Shown here in pieces: positions 1 to 5,201 of a DNA stretch of 5,599 nt. How positions within the stretch are numbered: the stretch's first letter is position 1; every line of letters starts with the position of its first letter. The notes under the pieces are model-generated. The model saw only the letters and a program-made list of their open reading frames with translations, was not told the DNA's origin and ran no database searches. The translations under genes and the position numbers were made by a program. Where the stretch lies: positions 1 through 5,599 of the forward strand of contig JAFOHH010000024.1 of the NCBI GenBank assembly GCA_017421905.1, written 5' to 3'. This stretch comes from Clostridia bacterium (GTDB taxonomy: Bacteria; Bacillota; Clostridia; Christensenellales; Borkfalkiaceae).

Positions 1-42
1 AATTTCCTATAAATTTTTAATGTTTCAAAAAATCCCTTATAG

Positions 43-68
43 GGAACGCCTAACGTTGTCCTTTTTTT
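43..68 (+). terminator. Weak hairpin followed by T-run (possible terminator of an upstream plus-strand gene)
   Basis: GGAACG (43-48) can pair with CGTT..CC (54-61) around loop CCTAA, leaving a 2-nt bulge (58-59), and seven T residues follow at 62-68. A small palindrome TCCCT-TAT-AGGGA (33-45) overlaps it. This has the form of a rho-independent terminator for a gene left of the window. The stem is short and bulged, so the call is tentative. The T-run is also part of a repeat shared with 234-265. Confidence 0.3.
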
Positions 69-87
69 ATGGTACCCCCAAGGGGAA
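56..87 (-). repeat. Duplicate of the tRNA-Glu 3' end plus part of its terminator
   Basis: Bases 70-87 (TGGTACCCCCAAGGGGAA) are identical over 18 bp to 248-265, the 3' end of the minus-strand tRNA-Glu gene: CCA, discriminator, acceptor arm and the 3' half of the T stem. With small indels the match extends leftwards through the T-run: TTGTCC-T7 at 56-68 against TTGCC-T6 at 234-244. Similarity stops after base 87, so this is a fragment and not a second tRNA. The copies are direct repeats 178 bp apart. A short duplicate of a tRNA 3' end is the usual signature of a tRNA-targeting integrase site, but no integrase or element lies between the copies. It could also be residue of a tandem tRNA duplication. 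Confidence 0.6.
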
Positions 88-205
88 AATTCGCCGTAGG
101 CTCATCGCATTCGCGCAGGGCGCTCGGCTACGAACCGTTGCTCCCAAAACGAAAGAAAGTGCAAGTCAAAACGGTTGTCGCAAGGTTCGCCCGCCCCCGT
201 AAAGG
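88..205. other. Non-coding spacer between the two tRNA-end repeats, nothing recognised
   Basis: This GC-rich stretch lies between the two copies of the tRNA-Glu end. Short overlapping open frames cross it, but none has a credible Shine-Dalgarno site or a recognisable protein, and the longest plus-strand one runs through the antisense of the tRNA. The only structure I see is a 7-bp inverted repeat, AACCGTT (133-139) with AACGGTT (170-176). Degenerate remnant DNA is the simplest reading. Confidence 0.45.
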
Positions 206-250
206 CCACATAAAAAAGGCAAGTGTATTGCACTTGCCTTTTTTATGTGG
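206..250 (-). terminator. Long bidirectional terminator hairpin of tRNA-Glu
   Basis: A perfect 20-bp inverted repeat (206-225 with 231-250) surrounds the 5-nt loop 226-230. Its core GGCAAGTG / CACTTGCC is flanked by A6 (212-217) on one side and T6 (239-244) on the other, so it gives a hairpin plus U-tract in both directions. On the minus strand it directly follows tRNA-Glu and should end that transcript. The outer end of the repeat (248-250) is the CCA of the tRNA itself. Confidence 0.85.
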
Positions 251-322
251 TACCCCCAAGGGGAATCGAACCCCTGTTTCAGCCGTGAGAGGGCTACGTC
301 TTGACCGCTTGACCATGAGGGC
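248..322 (-). tRNA. tRNA-Glu (anticodon CTC)
   Basis: The minus strand folds into a complete 75-nt cloverleaf with encoded CCA. The acceptor is GCCCTCA with TGGGGGT (first pair G-U). The D-arm TGGTCAAGCGG is typical of tRNA-Glu. The anticodon stem TAGCC/GGCTG encloses loop CTCTCAC, giving anticodon CTC, which reads GAG. The T-arm is AGGGG-TTCGATT-CCCCT, followed by discriminator A and CCA. CTC is the less common glutamate isoacceptor, because UUC can read both Glu codons. The gene lies 63 nt after the 6S RNA terminator. I see no strong promoter of its own: TATTAC (minus strand, 338-333) is a poor -10 candidate with no good -35. The 3' end is partly duplicated at 70-87. Confidence 0.95.
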
Positions 323-349
323 AAAACGAGGCGTAATACGCCACGAAAT

Positions 350-373
350 GCGCGGAAGAAAGCTCTGCCGCGC
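350..373 (-). other. Strong hairpin between 6S RNA and tRNA-Glu
   Basis: GCGCGG (350-355) pairs with CCGCGC (368-373), and AGA (357-359) with TCT (364-366) extends the stem inside one mismatch. No T-run follows, so it is not an intrinsic terminator. A second small hairpin, GGCGT-AAT-ACGCC (330-342), sits between it and the tRNA 5' end. Both would lie in the 5' leader of a tRNA precursor reading through from the 6S RNA, where they might guide processing. That role is inference. Confidence 0.35.
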
Positions 374-385
374 TAAACGCTAAAG

Positions 386-405
386 AAAAAAATACTACCA
401 CCATG
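386..405 (-). terminator. 6S RNA terminator: closing-stem 3' arm plus T-run
   Basis: On the minus strand the 3' arm of the RNA's closing stem (405-393, CATGGTGGTAGTA) is followed at once by seven T residues (392-386), then CTTT. The arm pairs with 587-575 (TGCTACGACCGTG) in 12 of 13 positions, counting G-U pairs. The closing stem would therefore double as the terminator hairpin, with nearly the whole RNA as its loop. This also fixes the 3' end of the RNA near 390. Confidence 0.6.
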
Positions 406-587
406 CCGCTTAAACGACGAAGTGAACCCGCGTTCTCGCAGGTGGGTGAGATACTCGCAAGTCTCTGCATCCTACCGGGTATAGCGCGGTCTCCGACCGC
501 CGAGGCTCCGCTTGACTTACGGGGATTTCTCTCCCTTAAATTTCAATGTGGATCCCGAAACGCCGCTGCCCGAACACGGTCGTAGCA
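393..587 (-). ncRNA. ssrS: 6S RNA (RNA polymerase regulator)
   Basis: 6S RNA binds housekeeping sigma-factor RNA polymerase by mimicking an open promoter and lowers transcription in stationary phase. Visible here on the minus strand is a region of about 195 nt, the family's usual size, with its characteristic architecture. The interrupted closing stem pairs 587-575 with 405-393, 567-561 (AGCGGCG) with 419-413, and 555-550 (GGATCC) with 429-424. A large, mostly unpaired central region follows. A terminal stem pairs 521-514 (CGTAAGTC) with 463-456 and is capped by GCGGTC/GACCGC (500-495 with 491-486). The 3' strand carries the series CACCT (444-440), GGGTTCA (429-423) and GCGGCAT (409-403), which resembles conserved 6S 3' segments. 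The RNA begins about 17 nt after the rpmB stop with no terminator between. I find no good promoter there (only TAATCT at 607-602, without a -35), so it may be processed from the rpmB transcript. The exact 5' end is uncertain by about 10 nt. Confidence 0.75.
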
Positions 588-604
588 AGTAAAAGCAAAA
601 AAGA

Positions 605-793
605 TTACGCTCTTTCTACCTTACCGCTCTTTAAGCAACGTGCGCAAACGTATTCGGTTTTAACCGTGCCGTCTTCTACTACAGAAACTTTTTGCACGTT
701 AGCGGAAAACGTTCTTTTCGTTCTTCTAACACTGTGGCTTACGTTGTTGCCGGCAACTTTTCCTTTACCGCAAACACTGCATACTCTGGACAT
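605..793 (-). CDS. rpmB: 50S ribosomal protein L28
   Basis: This encodes a 62-residue L28, a late-assembling protein of the large ribosomal subunit. The N-terminus MSRVCSVCGKGKVAGNNVSHS and the SVRRTKRTF stretch are typical L28. Two CxxC pairs (C5/C8 and C50/C53) should bind one zinc ion, so this is the zinc-containing form and not the Cys-free paralogue some bacteria use under zinc shortage. Length and both ends look complete. The start is supported by a strong Shine-Dalgarno site, GGAGGT, about 8 nt upstream. The gene is divergent from yloU, as in many Bacillota, has its own promoter at 828-856, and is followed after 17 nt by the 6S RNA with no terminator between. Confidence 0.97.
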   Translation of the reverse strand: MSRVCSVCGKGKVAGNNVSHSVRRTKRTFSANVQKVSVVEDGTVKTEYVCARCLKSGKVERA

Positions 794-827
794 ATTTAAC
801 TACCTCCGTAAATTTTCGTGCCCGTAT

Positions 828-856
828 ACTATACCACAATCGTTAAAAAATTGCAA
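828..856 (-). promoter_or_regulatory. Sigma-A promoter of rpmB
   Basis: On the minus strand TTGCAA (856-851) and TATAGT (833-828) are separated by exactly 17 bp. Transcription should start near 821, giving a leader of about 28 nt that contains the GGAGGT ribosome-binding site. The -35 overlaps one arm of a 7-bp inverted repeat (AATCGTT / AACGATT, about 839-861), which could be an operator, although nothing shows that a protein binds it. The hexamers and the TGTGG before the -10 are identical to those of the tRNA-Gly promoter at 5157-5185. Confidence 0.8.
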
Positions 857-938
857 CGATTTTAGCGTGCTTTTTCAAAAGGAAACAAAAAAAATACGAT
901 AAATAACTAAAAAAGAAGGGGAAAGCAGGTGGAAACTC

Positions 939-981
939 TTGCTTTTTCGCGTATTTTAGTGTAAAATAACTTTGTTATAGT
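939..981 (+). promoter_or_regulatory. Candidate promoter(s) of the yloU-fakA operon
   Basis: Two overlapping candidates exist. TGTTATAGT (973-981) is an extended -10 (TG-n-TATAGT) with no good -35, and would start near 988. TTGCTT (939-944) with TAAAAT (962-967) has a 17-bp spacer but a poor -35 (three matches). I favour the extended -10 because its TATAGTA also occurs in the rpmB and tRNA-Gly promoters of this window. One of the two must serve yloU, since no other site stands out in the divergent region. Confidence 0.5.
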
Positions 982-982
982 A

Positions 983-1010
983 TGCAAAGCGTGGTTTTTT
1001 GCGCTGTGCA
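983..1010 (+). other. Hairpin in the yloU leader
   Basis: TGCAAAGCG (983-991) pairs with CGCTGTGCA (1002-1010) in 8 of 9 positions around a 10-nt loop containing T6. It would lie near the 5' end of the yloU mRNA, whose ribosome-binding site AAAGGAG begins about 16 nt later. It may stabilise the transcript. No terminator T-run follows and no known riboswitch is recognised. Confidence 0.3.
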
Positions 1011-1038
1011 ACGTTAAAAAACGATAAAGGAGAAGGTT

Positions 1039-1389
1039 ATGTCAGTTAATACGAAAAACAGCCACGGTAGAATTTCTATTTCCGACGAAGCCATTGCAAG
1101 GGTTGCCAGCCACGTTGCTATGGAATGCTACGGCGTTGTAGAAATGGTTTCGCGCCGTTTTACCGATAGCCTTTCCGAACTGTTTAGAAAGAACGCGGGC
1201 TCTCGCGGGGTAAAGGTTACCACGGTGGGAGATCGCATTTATATCGACTTATTCGTCGTATTAAAATACGGCGTTTCTATTACCGCGGTGGCGGAATCGT
1301 TAAAGGAAAGCGTAAAGTATCGTGTAGAAAACTTTACCGGTATGCTGGTCGATTCCATCAACGTAAATATTATCGGCGTTAAGCTGTAA
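1039..1389 (+). CDS. yloU: Asp23/Gls24 family envelope stress protein (YloU-like)
   Basis: This 116-residue protein belongs to the Asp23/Gls24 (DUF322) family and is close in length to B. subtilis YloU (about 120 aa). The family pattern is visible: GRISISDEAIARVASHVAMEC near the N-terminus (about residues 10-30), then GVVEM, the GVKV...IYIDLFVVLKYGVSI strand region (about 58-83), and a C-terminal region ending VNVNIIGV. There is no signal peptide or membrane segment, so it should be cytosolic; Asp23 of S. aureus is membrane-associated through a partner protein. Its molecular role is poorly known, and the steady pairing with fakA suggests a link to envelope or lipid state. The start follows AAAGGAG at 6-nt spacing. 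It ends 23 nt before fakA and is probably co-transcribed with it. Confidence 0.93.
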   Translation: MSVNTKNSHGRISISDEAIARVASHVAMECYGVVEMVSRRFTDSLSELFRKNAGSRGVKVTTVGDRIYIDLFVVLKYGVSITAVAESLKESVKYRVENFTGMLVDSINVNIIGVKL

Positions 1390-1412
1390 GGGAAAGAGGC
1401 CTTTTTAGCAAT

Positions 1413-3044
1413 ATGATTAAGAGTATCAATTCCATTATGCTCCGCAAAATGATTTTGTCGGGCGCTAAACTTTTAGAAATTAACCGCACGATGGTCGACG
1501 CGTTAAACGTATTCCCCGTTCCGGATGGCGATACGGGTACGAACATGTCGCTTACCATTCAATCGGCAGTAAAGGAATGCAACGCTTGCAAAACCAACAA
1601 AATGTCTGATATTGCAGACGCGGTTGCAAGAGGTGCGCTTCGTGGCGCACGCGGAAACTCCGGCGTTATTTTATCGCAAATTTTCCGTGGGCTTTTCCAA
1701 GAATTAAAGAAAAACGAAACGGTAGAAACCAAGCACTTTGCAAAAGCAATGGCAGCCGCAACGGAAATTGCGTACGGCGCGGTTTCTAAACCTAAGGAAG
1801 GTACAATTTTAACCGTCATTCGTATGATGGGCGAATTTGCAACCGCCAACGCCGGCAAAATGAAGGATTTTGAAGAATTTTTACCCGGCATCTTAAAGGC
1901 GGGTGAAGAGGCGCTTGCTTTAACGCCCGAGCTTCTCCCCGTACTCAAAAAAGCAGGCGTTGTCGATGCAGGCGGTAAAGGACTTCTCGTCGTATTTACC
2001 GGTATGTACAAAGCAATGATCGGCGAAGAGGTAGAAGGCGAGGTTATCGAAGAAAAGCCGCAAGAAATGGCTACGGAAGAAGAGCTTGCCGATATCACCA
2101 GCCTCGAAGAAATCGAATTTGCTTACTGCACGGAATTTTTCATTATCAATTTATATAAAAAGACCACTCTTGCCGATATCGATCGCTTGCGCGAAACGCT
2201 TATGGGCTTGGGCGACTCGGTTATCGTAATCGGCGACCTGGAAATGATTAAGGTCCACGTTCATACCAACACGCCCGGCGTTGCGCTTACCCACGCGTTA
2301 AAGCTCGGCGAGCTGGATAAGCTCAAAATTGAAAACATGCTCGAACAAAACCGTCAGCTCCTTGCAAAAATCGAGGCGGAAAAGAAAGAGCAAGGCATGC
2401 TCGCTATCAGCGCGGGCGACGGACTTACCGCAATCTTTAAAGATTTAATGGTAGACCGCGTTATCGAAGGCGGCCAAACCATGAACCCCTCGGCAGATGA
2501 CATTGCTCGCGCCGTACAACGCGTAAACGCAAACCACGTTTTCGTGTTCCCCAACAACAAAAACATCATTCTCGCAGCAGAACAAGCCAAAGCACTGGTA
2601 GAAAAACGTCAAATCCACGTCGTTCCCACCAAAAACGTGCCGCAAGGCTTTGCTGCAGCACTTGCCTTTAATCCCGACGAAAGCGTAGAAGAAAACTCCT
2701 TCAACATGCTCCACGCTATCGATAACGTTACGGTAGGTCAAGTAACCACCGCCGTTCGCGATGCGCATCTCGACGGGCACAGCTTAAAGCAGGGCGATAT
2801 TATCGGTTTGGATAACAAAAAAATTCTTACCAAGGGCAGCACGGTAGAAGAAGTTACCCTTTCCTTAATTGAAAAACTCAGAAATAGCGACCACGAAATG
2901 ATTACGCTTTACAGCGGAAAGGACGTTACCGAAGAAGAAGGGCAGCGCATGCTATCCCTCGTTGCCGCACGGTATCCCGATATGGAGGTTGATATCCACG
3001 TCGGCGGTCAACCGCTTTACTACTATTTCATTTCTTTAGAATAA
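1413..3044 (+). CDS. fakA: Fatty acid kinase catalytic subunit FakA (DAK2/DegV-associated, YloV)
   Basis: FakA phosphorylates fatty acids held by a FakB (DegV-type) protein, giving acyl-phosphate for phospholipid synthesis. At 543 residues it matches the family (about 550). An N-terminal DhaL/DAK2 kinase domain (about 1-200) shows VDALNVFPVPDGDTGTNM with the metal-binding D38/D40, the RGARGNSG segment (77-84), PKEGT (127-131) and DAGGKG (185-190). An acidic linker (about 204-235) leads to the middle domain with C239, H282 and H284 (CTEF, KVHVHTNTPG), corresponding to the zinc and catalytic residues of the S. aureus enzyme. The C-terminal part (about 330-543), ending in GGQPLYYYFISLE, is the FakB-binding region. 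The ATG at 1413 fits the family N-terminus (MI-x-x-IN); its ribosome-binding site AGAGG is weak and 13 nt away, so translation may be helped by coupling to yloU. No fakB lies in the window. Confidence 0.95.
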   Translation: MIKSINSIMLRKMILSGAKLLEINRTMVDALNVFPVPDGDTGTNMSLTIQSAVKECNACKTNKMSDIADAVARGALRGARGNSGVILSQIFRGLFQELKKNETVETKHFAKAMAAATEIAYGAVSKPKEGTILTVIRMMGEFATANAGKMKDFEEFLPGILKAGEEALALTPELLPVLKKAGVVDAGGKGLLVVFTGMYKAMIGEEVEGEVIEEKPQEMATEEELADITSLEEIEFAYCTEFFIINLYKKTTLADIDRLRETLMGLGDSVIVIGDLEMIKVHVHTNTPGVALTHALKLGELDKLKIENMLEQNRQLLAKIEAEKKEQGMLAISAGDGLTAIFKDLMVDRVIEGGQTMNPSADDIARAVQRVNANHVFVFPNNKNIILAAEQAKALVEKRQIHVVPTKNVPQGFAAALAFNPDESVEENSFNMLHAIDNVTVGQVTTAVRDAHLDGHSLKQGDIIGLDNKKILTKGSTVEEVTLSLIEKLRNSDHEMITLYSGKDVTEEEGQRMLSLVAARYPDMEVDIHVGGQPLYYYFISLE

Positions 3045-3050
3045 TTTACG

Positions 3051-3080
3051 GGGGAAAGCGATATTTGCTTTCCCTTTTTT
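3051..3080 (+). terminator. Intrinsic terminator after fakA, just upstream of recG
   Basis: GGGAAAGC (3052-3059) pairs perfectly with GCTTTCCC (3067-3074) around a 7-nt loop, with G-U pairs possible at the base, and six T residues follow (3075-3080). It works only in the plus direction. It ends the yloU-fakA transcript three bases before the recG Shine-Dalgarno site, so recG must depend on read-through or on a promoter inside the end of fakA. The best such site I see, TAGAAT at 3037-3042, lacks a properly spaced -35. Confidence 0.85.
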
Positions 3081-3092
3081 CGTAGGAGCAGT

Positions 3093-5096
3093 ATGGAACT
3101 TTCTTCCCTTCGCGGCGTGAGCGAAACGCGCGCGAAAGATTTTGCAAAAATGGGAATTTTCTCGGTAGAAGACCTACCCAAGTATTTCCCCAAAAACCAT
3201 CTCGACCTCACCACGCGTCAATCCCTGCGCGAGGCGTATCATAACGACTTCGTTTTAACCGCAGGCGAGCTGGTTGCTCAGCCGAGAATGTTCCGCAAGG
3301 GAAAAATGACGGTCGTGCAGGCCTCTGCTCGCCAAGGCGACGACTATTTCCGCATCGTATGGTTTAATCAGCCCTACGTCATTAAAAGCTTAAAAGAGGG
3401 CGAATTTTTATTTTATGGCAGGGTGCAAAACAAATACGGCACGCCCGAGCTGGTCAACCCCACCTTCGAGCCGGTAAGTAAAAACGTGCGCTTAAAAGGC
3501 ATTTTACCCGTATATAGCGTAAAGGGTTCGGTTACGCAAAAGGTGATGAGAGATGCCGTCCGCACCGCCCTTAATTTTTCCGATATGCAGTCGGTTATCC
3601 CTGCGCCCCTTGCTCAAAAATACAATTTGGGCGATTTGAAACAAGCTTACAACGGCTTACATTTCCCCTCGTCGGGCAGAGAAAAAAAGGATAGCGCCGC
3701 CCGCATTGCGGTAGAAGAATATTTCACGCTCATTTCCGCCTTCCGCTACCTAAAAGGATTAAAGCAAGCGGAGCGTACGCACGTTTACAATTACAATTTA
3801 TCCCGCTTTCAGAACTTTTTAAGTCGCTTCCCCTTTGAATTTACAAACGGGCAAAAAAGCGCGGTAACCGACGTTTTGCGCGATATGCGCGGCGGCCATG
3901 CAATGAACCGCATCATTCAAGGCGACGTAGGCAGCGGCAAAACCGCCGTTTCCCTCTGCGCGGTATTTTTAGCGGTAGATTCGGGCTATCAAGCGGCGTT
4001 TCTTGCCCCTACCGAAGTGCTTGCCGAACAAAACTACCGCATTTTACAGGAGTATTTCCCCGATAAGCGCGTGGCGCTCCTTTCGGGCAGGCTCACCGCC
4101 AAAGAAAAACGCGACCTAAAATCCGCCCTAAAAGCAGGGCAAATCGATATCGTTTGCGGCACGCACGCCGTTATCCAAAAGGACGTAGAATTTCACAATT
4201 TAGCCCTATGCGTATGCGACGAACAGCAACGCTTTGGCGTAGCCCAGCGCAACGCCCTCGTGGAAAAAGGCGACTGCGTAGACGTCCTCGTTATGAGCGC
4301 AACGCCCATTCCGCGCACCTTGTCGCTTGTCTTTTACGGCGATTTAGACGTTTCTACCGTGCCCGATAAACCCAAAGCACGGCAGGAAATTTCCACCTCC
4401 GTCGTCCCGCATTACCAGTACGACGCAATGCTTAATTTTATTGAAGAAGAAGCGCAAAAGGGCAACCAAGCCTATTTCGTTTGCCCTAAAATCGATGGCG
4501 AAGAAGAAAGCGCCCTCCTTTCGGTTACCGAACTCTACGAGGAGCTTACAAGCCGCCTGCCGCACCTAAAAATCGCCCTATTACACGGTAAAATGAAGGA
4601 TGCGGAAAAAGCGCAAATTATGCAGGATTTTAAAAACCAAAAATATCACGCCCTCGTTTCCACCACCGTTATCGAGGTGGGGGTAGACGTTCCCAATGCC
4701 ACCGTTATGGTCATTTATAATGCAGAGCGGTTTGGACTTTCGCAAATTCATCAGCTGCGCGGCAGGGTTGGTCGCTCGGATAAAAAAAGCTATTGCTTCT
4801 TGCTTTCCGATTCCACCTCGGATACCGCTCGGGAGCGTCTTTCCATTTTAAAAGATAATGCCGACGGCTTTAAAATTGCAGAATACGACTTTGAATTGCG
4901 CGGCGCGGGCGACTTTATGGGCACGCGCCAAAGCGGAAGGTTTTTAACCGACCTTGGCAACCTGCCCGTTTCGGCAGAAAGCGTGTTCCTTGCCAAGCGC
5001 ATTGCAGAAGAAGCCCTGCGCGACTATCCCGATTCCGATTATTTGCACCTCTGCGTGCAAAAGTACGAACGGCTTAAGGACGTCGTTATGAATTAA
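3093..5096 (+). CDS. recG: ATP-dependent DNA helicase RecG
   Basis: RecG is a monomeric superfamily 2 translocase that reverses stalled replication forks and remodels R-loops and D-loops. This 667-residue protein is full length (B. subtilis about 680, E. coli 693). In order: a short N-terminal helical segment (RGVSETRAKDFAKMGIFSVEDL), an OB-fold wedge (about 50-150) that splits the fork, then the helicase core. Core motifs are Walker A GDVGSGKT (277-284), TEVLAEQ, motif II DEQQ (376-379), motif III SATPIPRT (402-409), TTVIEVGVDVPNA, and motif VI QLRGRVGR (554-561). The TRG region follows with ELRGAGDFMGTRQSG (601-615), which couples ATP use to translocation. Motif II normally reads DEQH; Gln at 379 is unusual. 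AGGAG lies 4 nt before the start. In B. subtilis sdaAB and sdaAA separate yloV from recG; they are absent here. No clear terminator follows recG. Confidence 0.97.
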   Translation: MELSSLRGVSETRAKDFAKMGIFSVEDLPKYFPKNHLDLTTRQSLREAYHNDFVLTAGELVAQPRMFRKGKMTVVQASARQGDDYFRIVWFNQPYVIKSLKEGEFLFYGRVQNKYGTPELVNPTFEPVSKNVRLKGILPVYSVKGSVTQKVMRDAVRTALNFSDMQSVIPAPLAQKYNLGDLKQAYNGLHFPSSGREKKDSAARIAVEEYFTLISAFRYLKGLKQAERTHVYNYNLSRFQNFLSRFPFEFTNGQKSAVTDVLRDMRGGHAMNRIIQGDVGSGKTAVSLCAVFLAVDSGYQAAFLAPTEVLAEQNYRILQEYFPDKRVALLSGRLTAKEKRDLKSALKAGQIDIVCGTHAVIQKDVEFHNLALCVCDEQQRFGVAQRNALVEKGDCVDVLVMSATPIPRTLSLVFYGDLDVSTVPDKPKARQEISTSVVPHYQYDAMLNFIEEEAQKGNQAYFVCPKIDGEEESALLSVTELYEELTSRLPHLKIALLHGKMKDAEKAQIMQDFKNQKYHALVSTTVIEVGVDVPNATVMVIYNAERFGLSQIHQLRGRVGRSDKKSYCFLLSDSTSDTARERLSILKDNADGFKIAEYDFELRGAGDFMGTRQSGRFLTDLGNLPVSAESVFLAKRIAEEALRDYPDSDYLHLCVQKYERLKDVVMN

Positions 5097-5126
5097 AATG
5101 TGCGCCCCAAAGCCTTTCCATTTGGC

Positions 5127-5153
5127 AAAAAACGCCTAAAAACGGCAAAAAAA
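5127..5153 (+). promoter_or_regulatory. Phased A-tracts upstream of the tRNA-Gly promoter (UP-element-like)
   Basis: Three A-tracts, A6 (5127-5132), A5 (5138-5142) and A7 (5147-5153), have centres 10.5 and 10 bp apart, one helical turn each. They end 3 bp before the -35. A-tracts in phase bend DNA, and AT-rich DNA at this position commonly contacts the alpha subunit C-terminal domains of RNA polymerase. This is the usual setting of strong stable-RNA promoters. The activity is inferred. Confidence 0.55.
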
Positions 5154-5156
5154 CAC

Positions 5157-5185
5157 TTGCAACTTACGGTAAAATGTGGTATAGT
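5157..5185 (+). promoter_or_regulatory. Sigma-A promoter of tRNA-Gly
   Basis: TTGCAA (5157-5162) and TATAGT (5180-5185) are separated by exactly 17 bp, with an expected start near 5192, about 10 nt before the mature tRNA. The hexamers, the spacing and the adjoining TGTGGTATAGTA are the same as in the rpmB promoter on the minus strand, which suggests a favoured promoter form for translation genes in this genome. Confidence 0.85.
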
Positions 5186-5201
5186 AGCCGCATAACCGTT
5201 T

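Noticed and set aside
128..316. Minus-strand open frame of 62 codons
   Set aside because: It overlaps nearly the whole tRNA-Glu gene and its terminator hairpin, and reads tRNA sequence as protein.
20..383. Overlapping plus-strand open frames of 60 and 104 codons, the longer containing GNRTPVSAVRGLRLDRLT
   Set aside because: The longer frame translates the antisense of tRNA-Glu, a well-known source of false proteins. Neither frame has a ribosome-binding site or a recognisable domain.
393..587. Structured minus-strand RNA considered as RNase P RNA, tmRNA or SRP RNA
   Set aside because: It lacks the RNase P core, the tmRNA tRNA-like end and the SRP tetraloop domain. Its size, two-arm stem with central bubble, and 3' motifs fit 6S RNA better.
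403..902. Plus-strand open frames at 403-585 and 546-902
   Set aside because: They lie antisense to the 6S RNA and to rpmB and its promoter, without ribosome-binding sites or plausible protein composition.
1559..2780. Long minus-strand open frames inside fakA (1559-2098, 2354-2590, 2445-2780)
   Set aside because: They are antisense shadows of a strongly conserved coding gene, with low-complexity Ser/Ala-rich translations and no ribosome-binding sites.
4154..4369. Plus-strand Arg-rich open frame inside recG
   Set aside because: It is an out-of-frame reading of the conserved RecG motif II-III region.
5097..5126. Possible terminator after recG (CCAAA 5107-5111 with TTTGG 5121-5125)
   Set aside because: The stem is only about 5 bp and is followed by A residues, not T, so it would not terminate plus-strand transcription.
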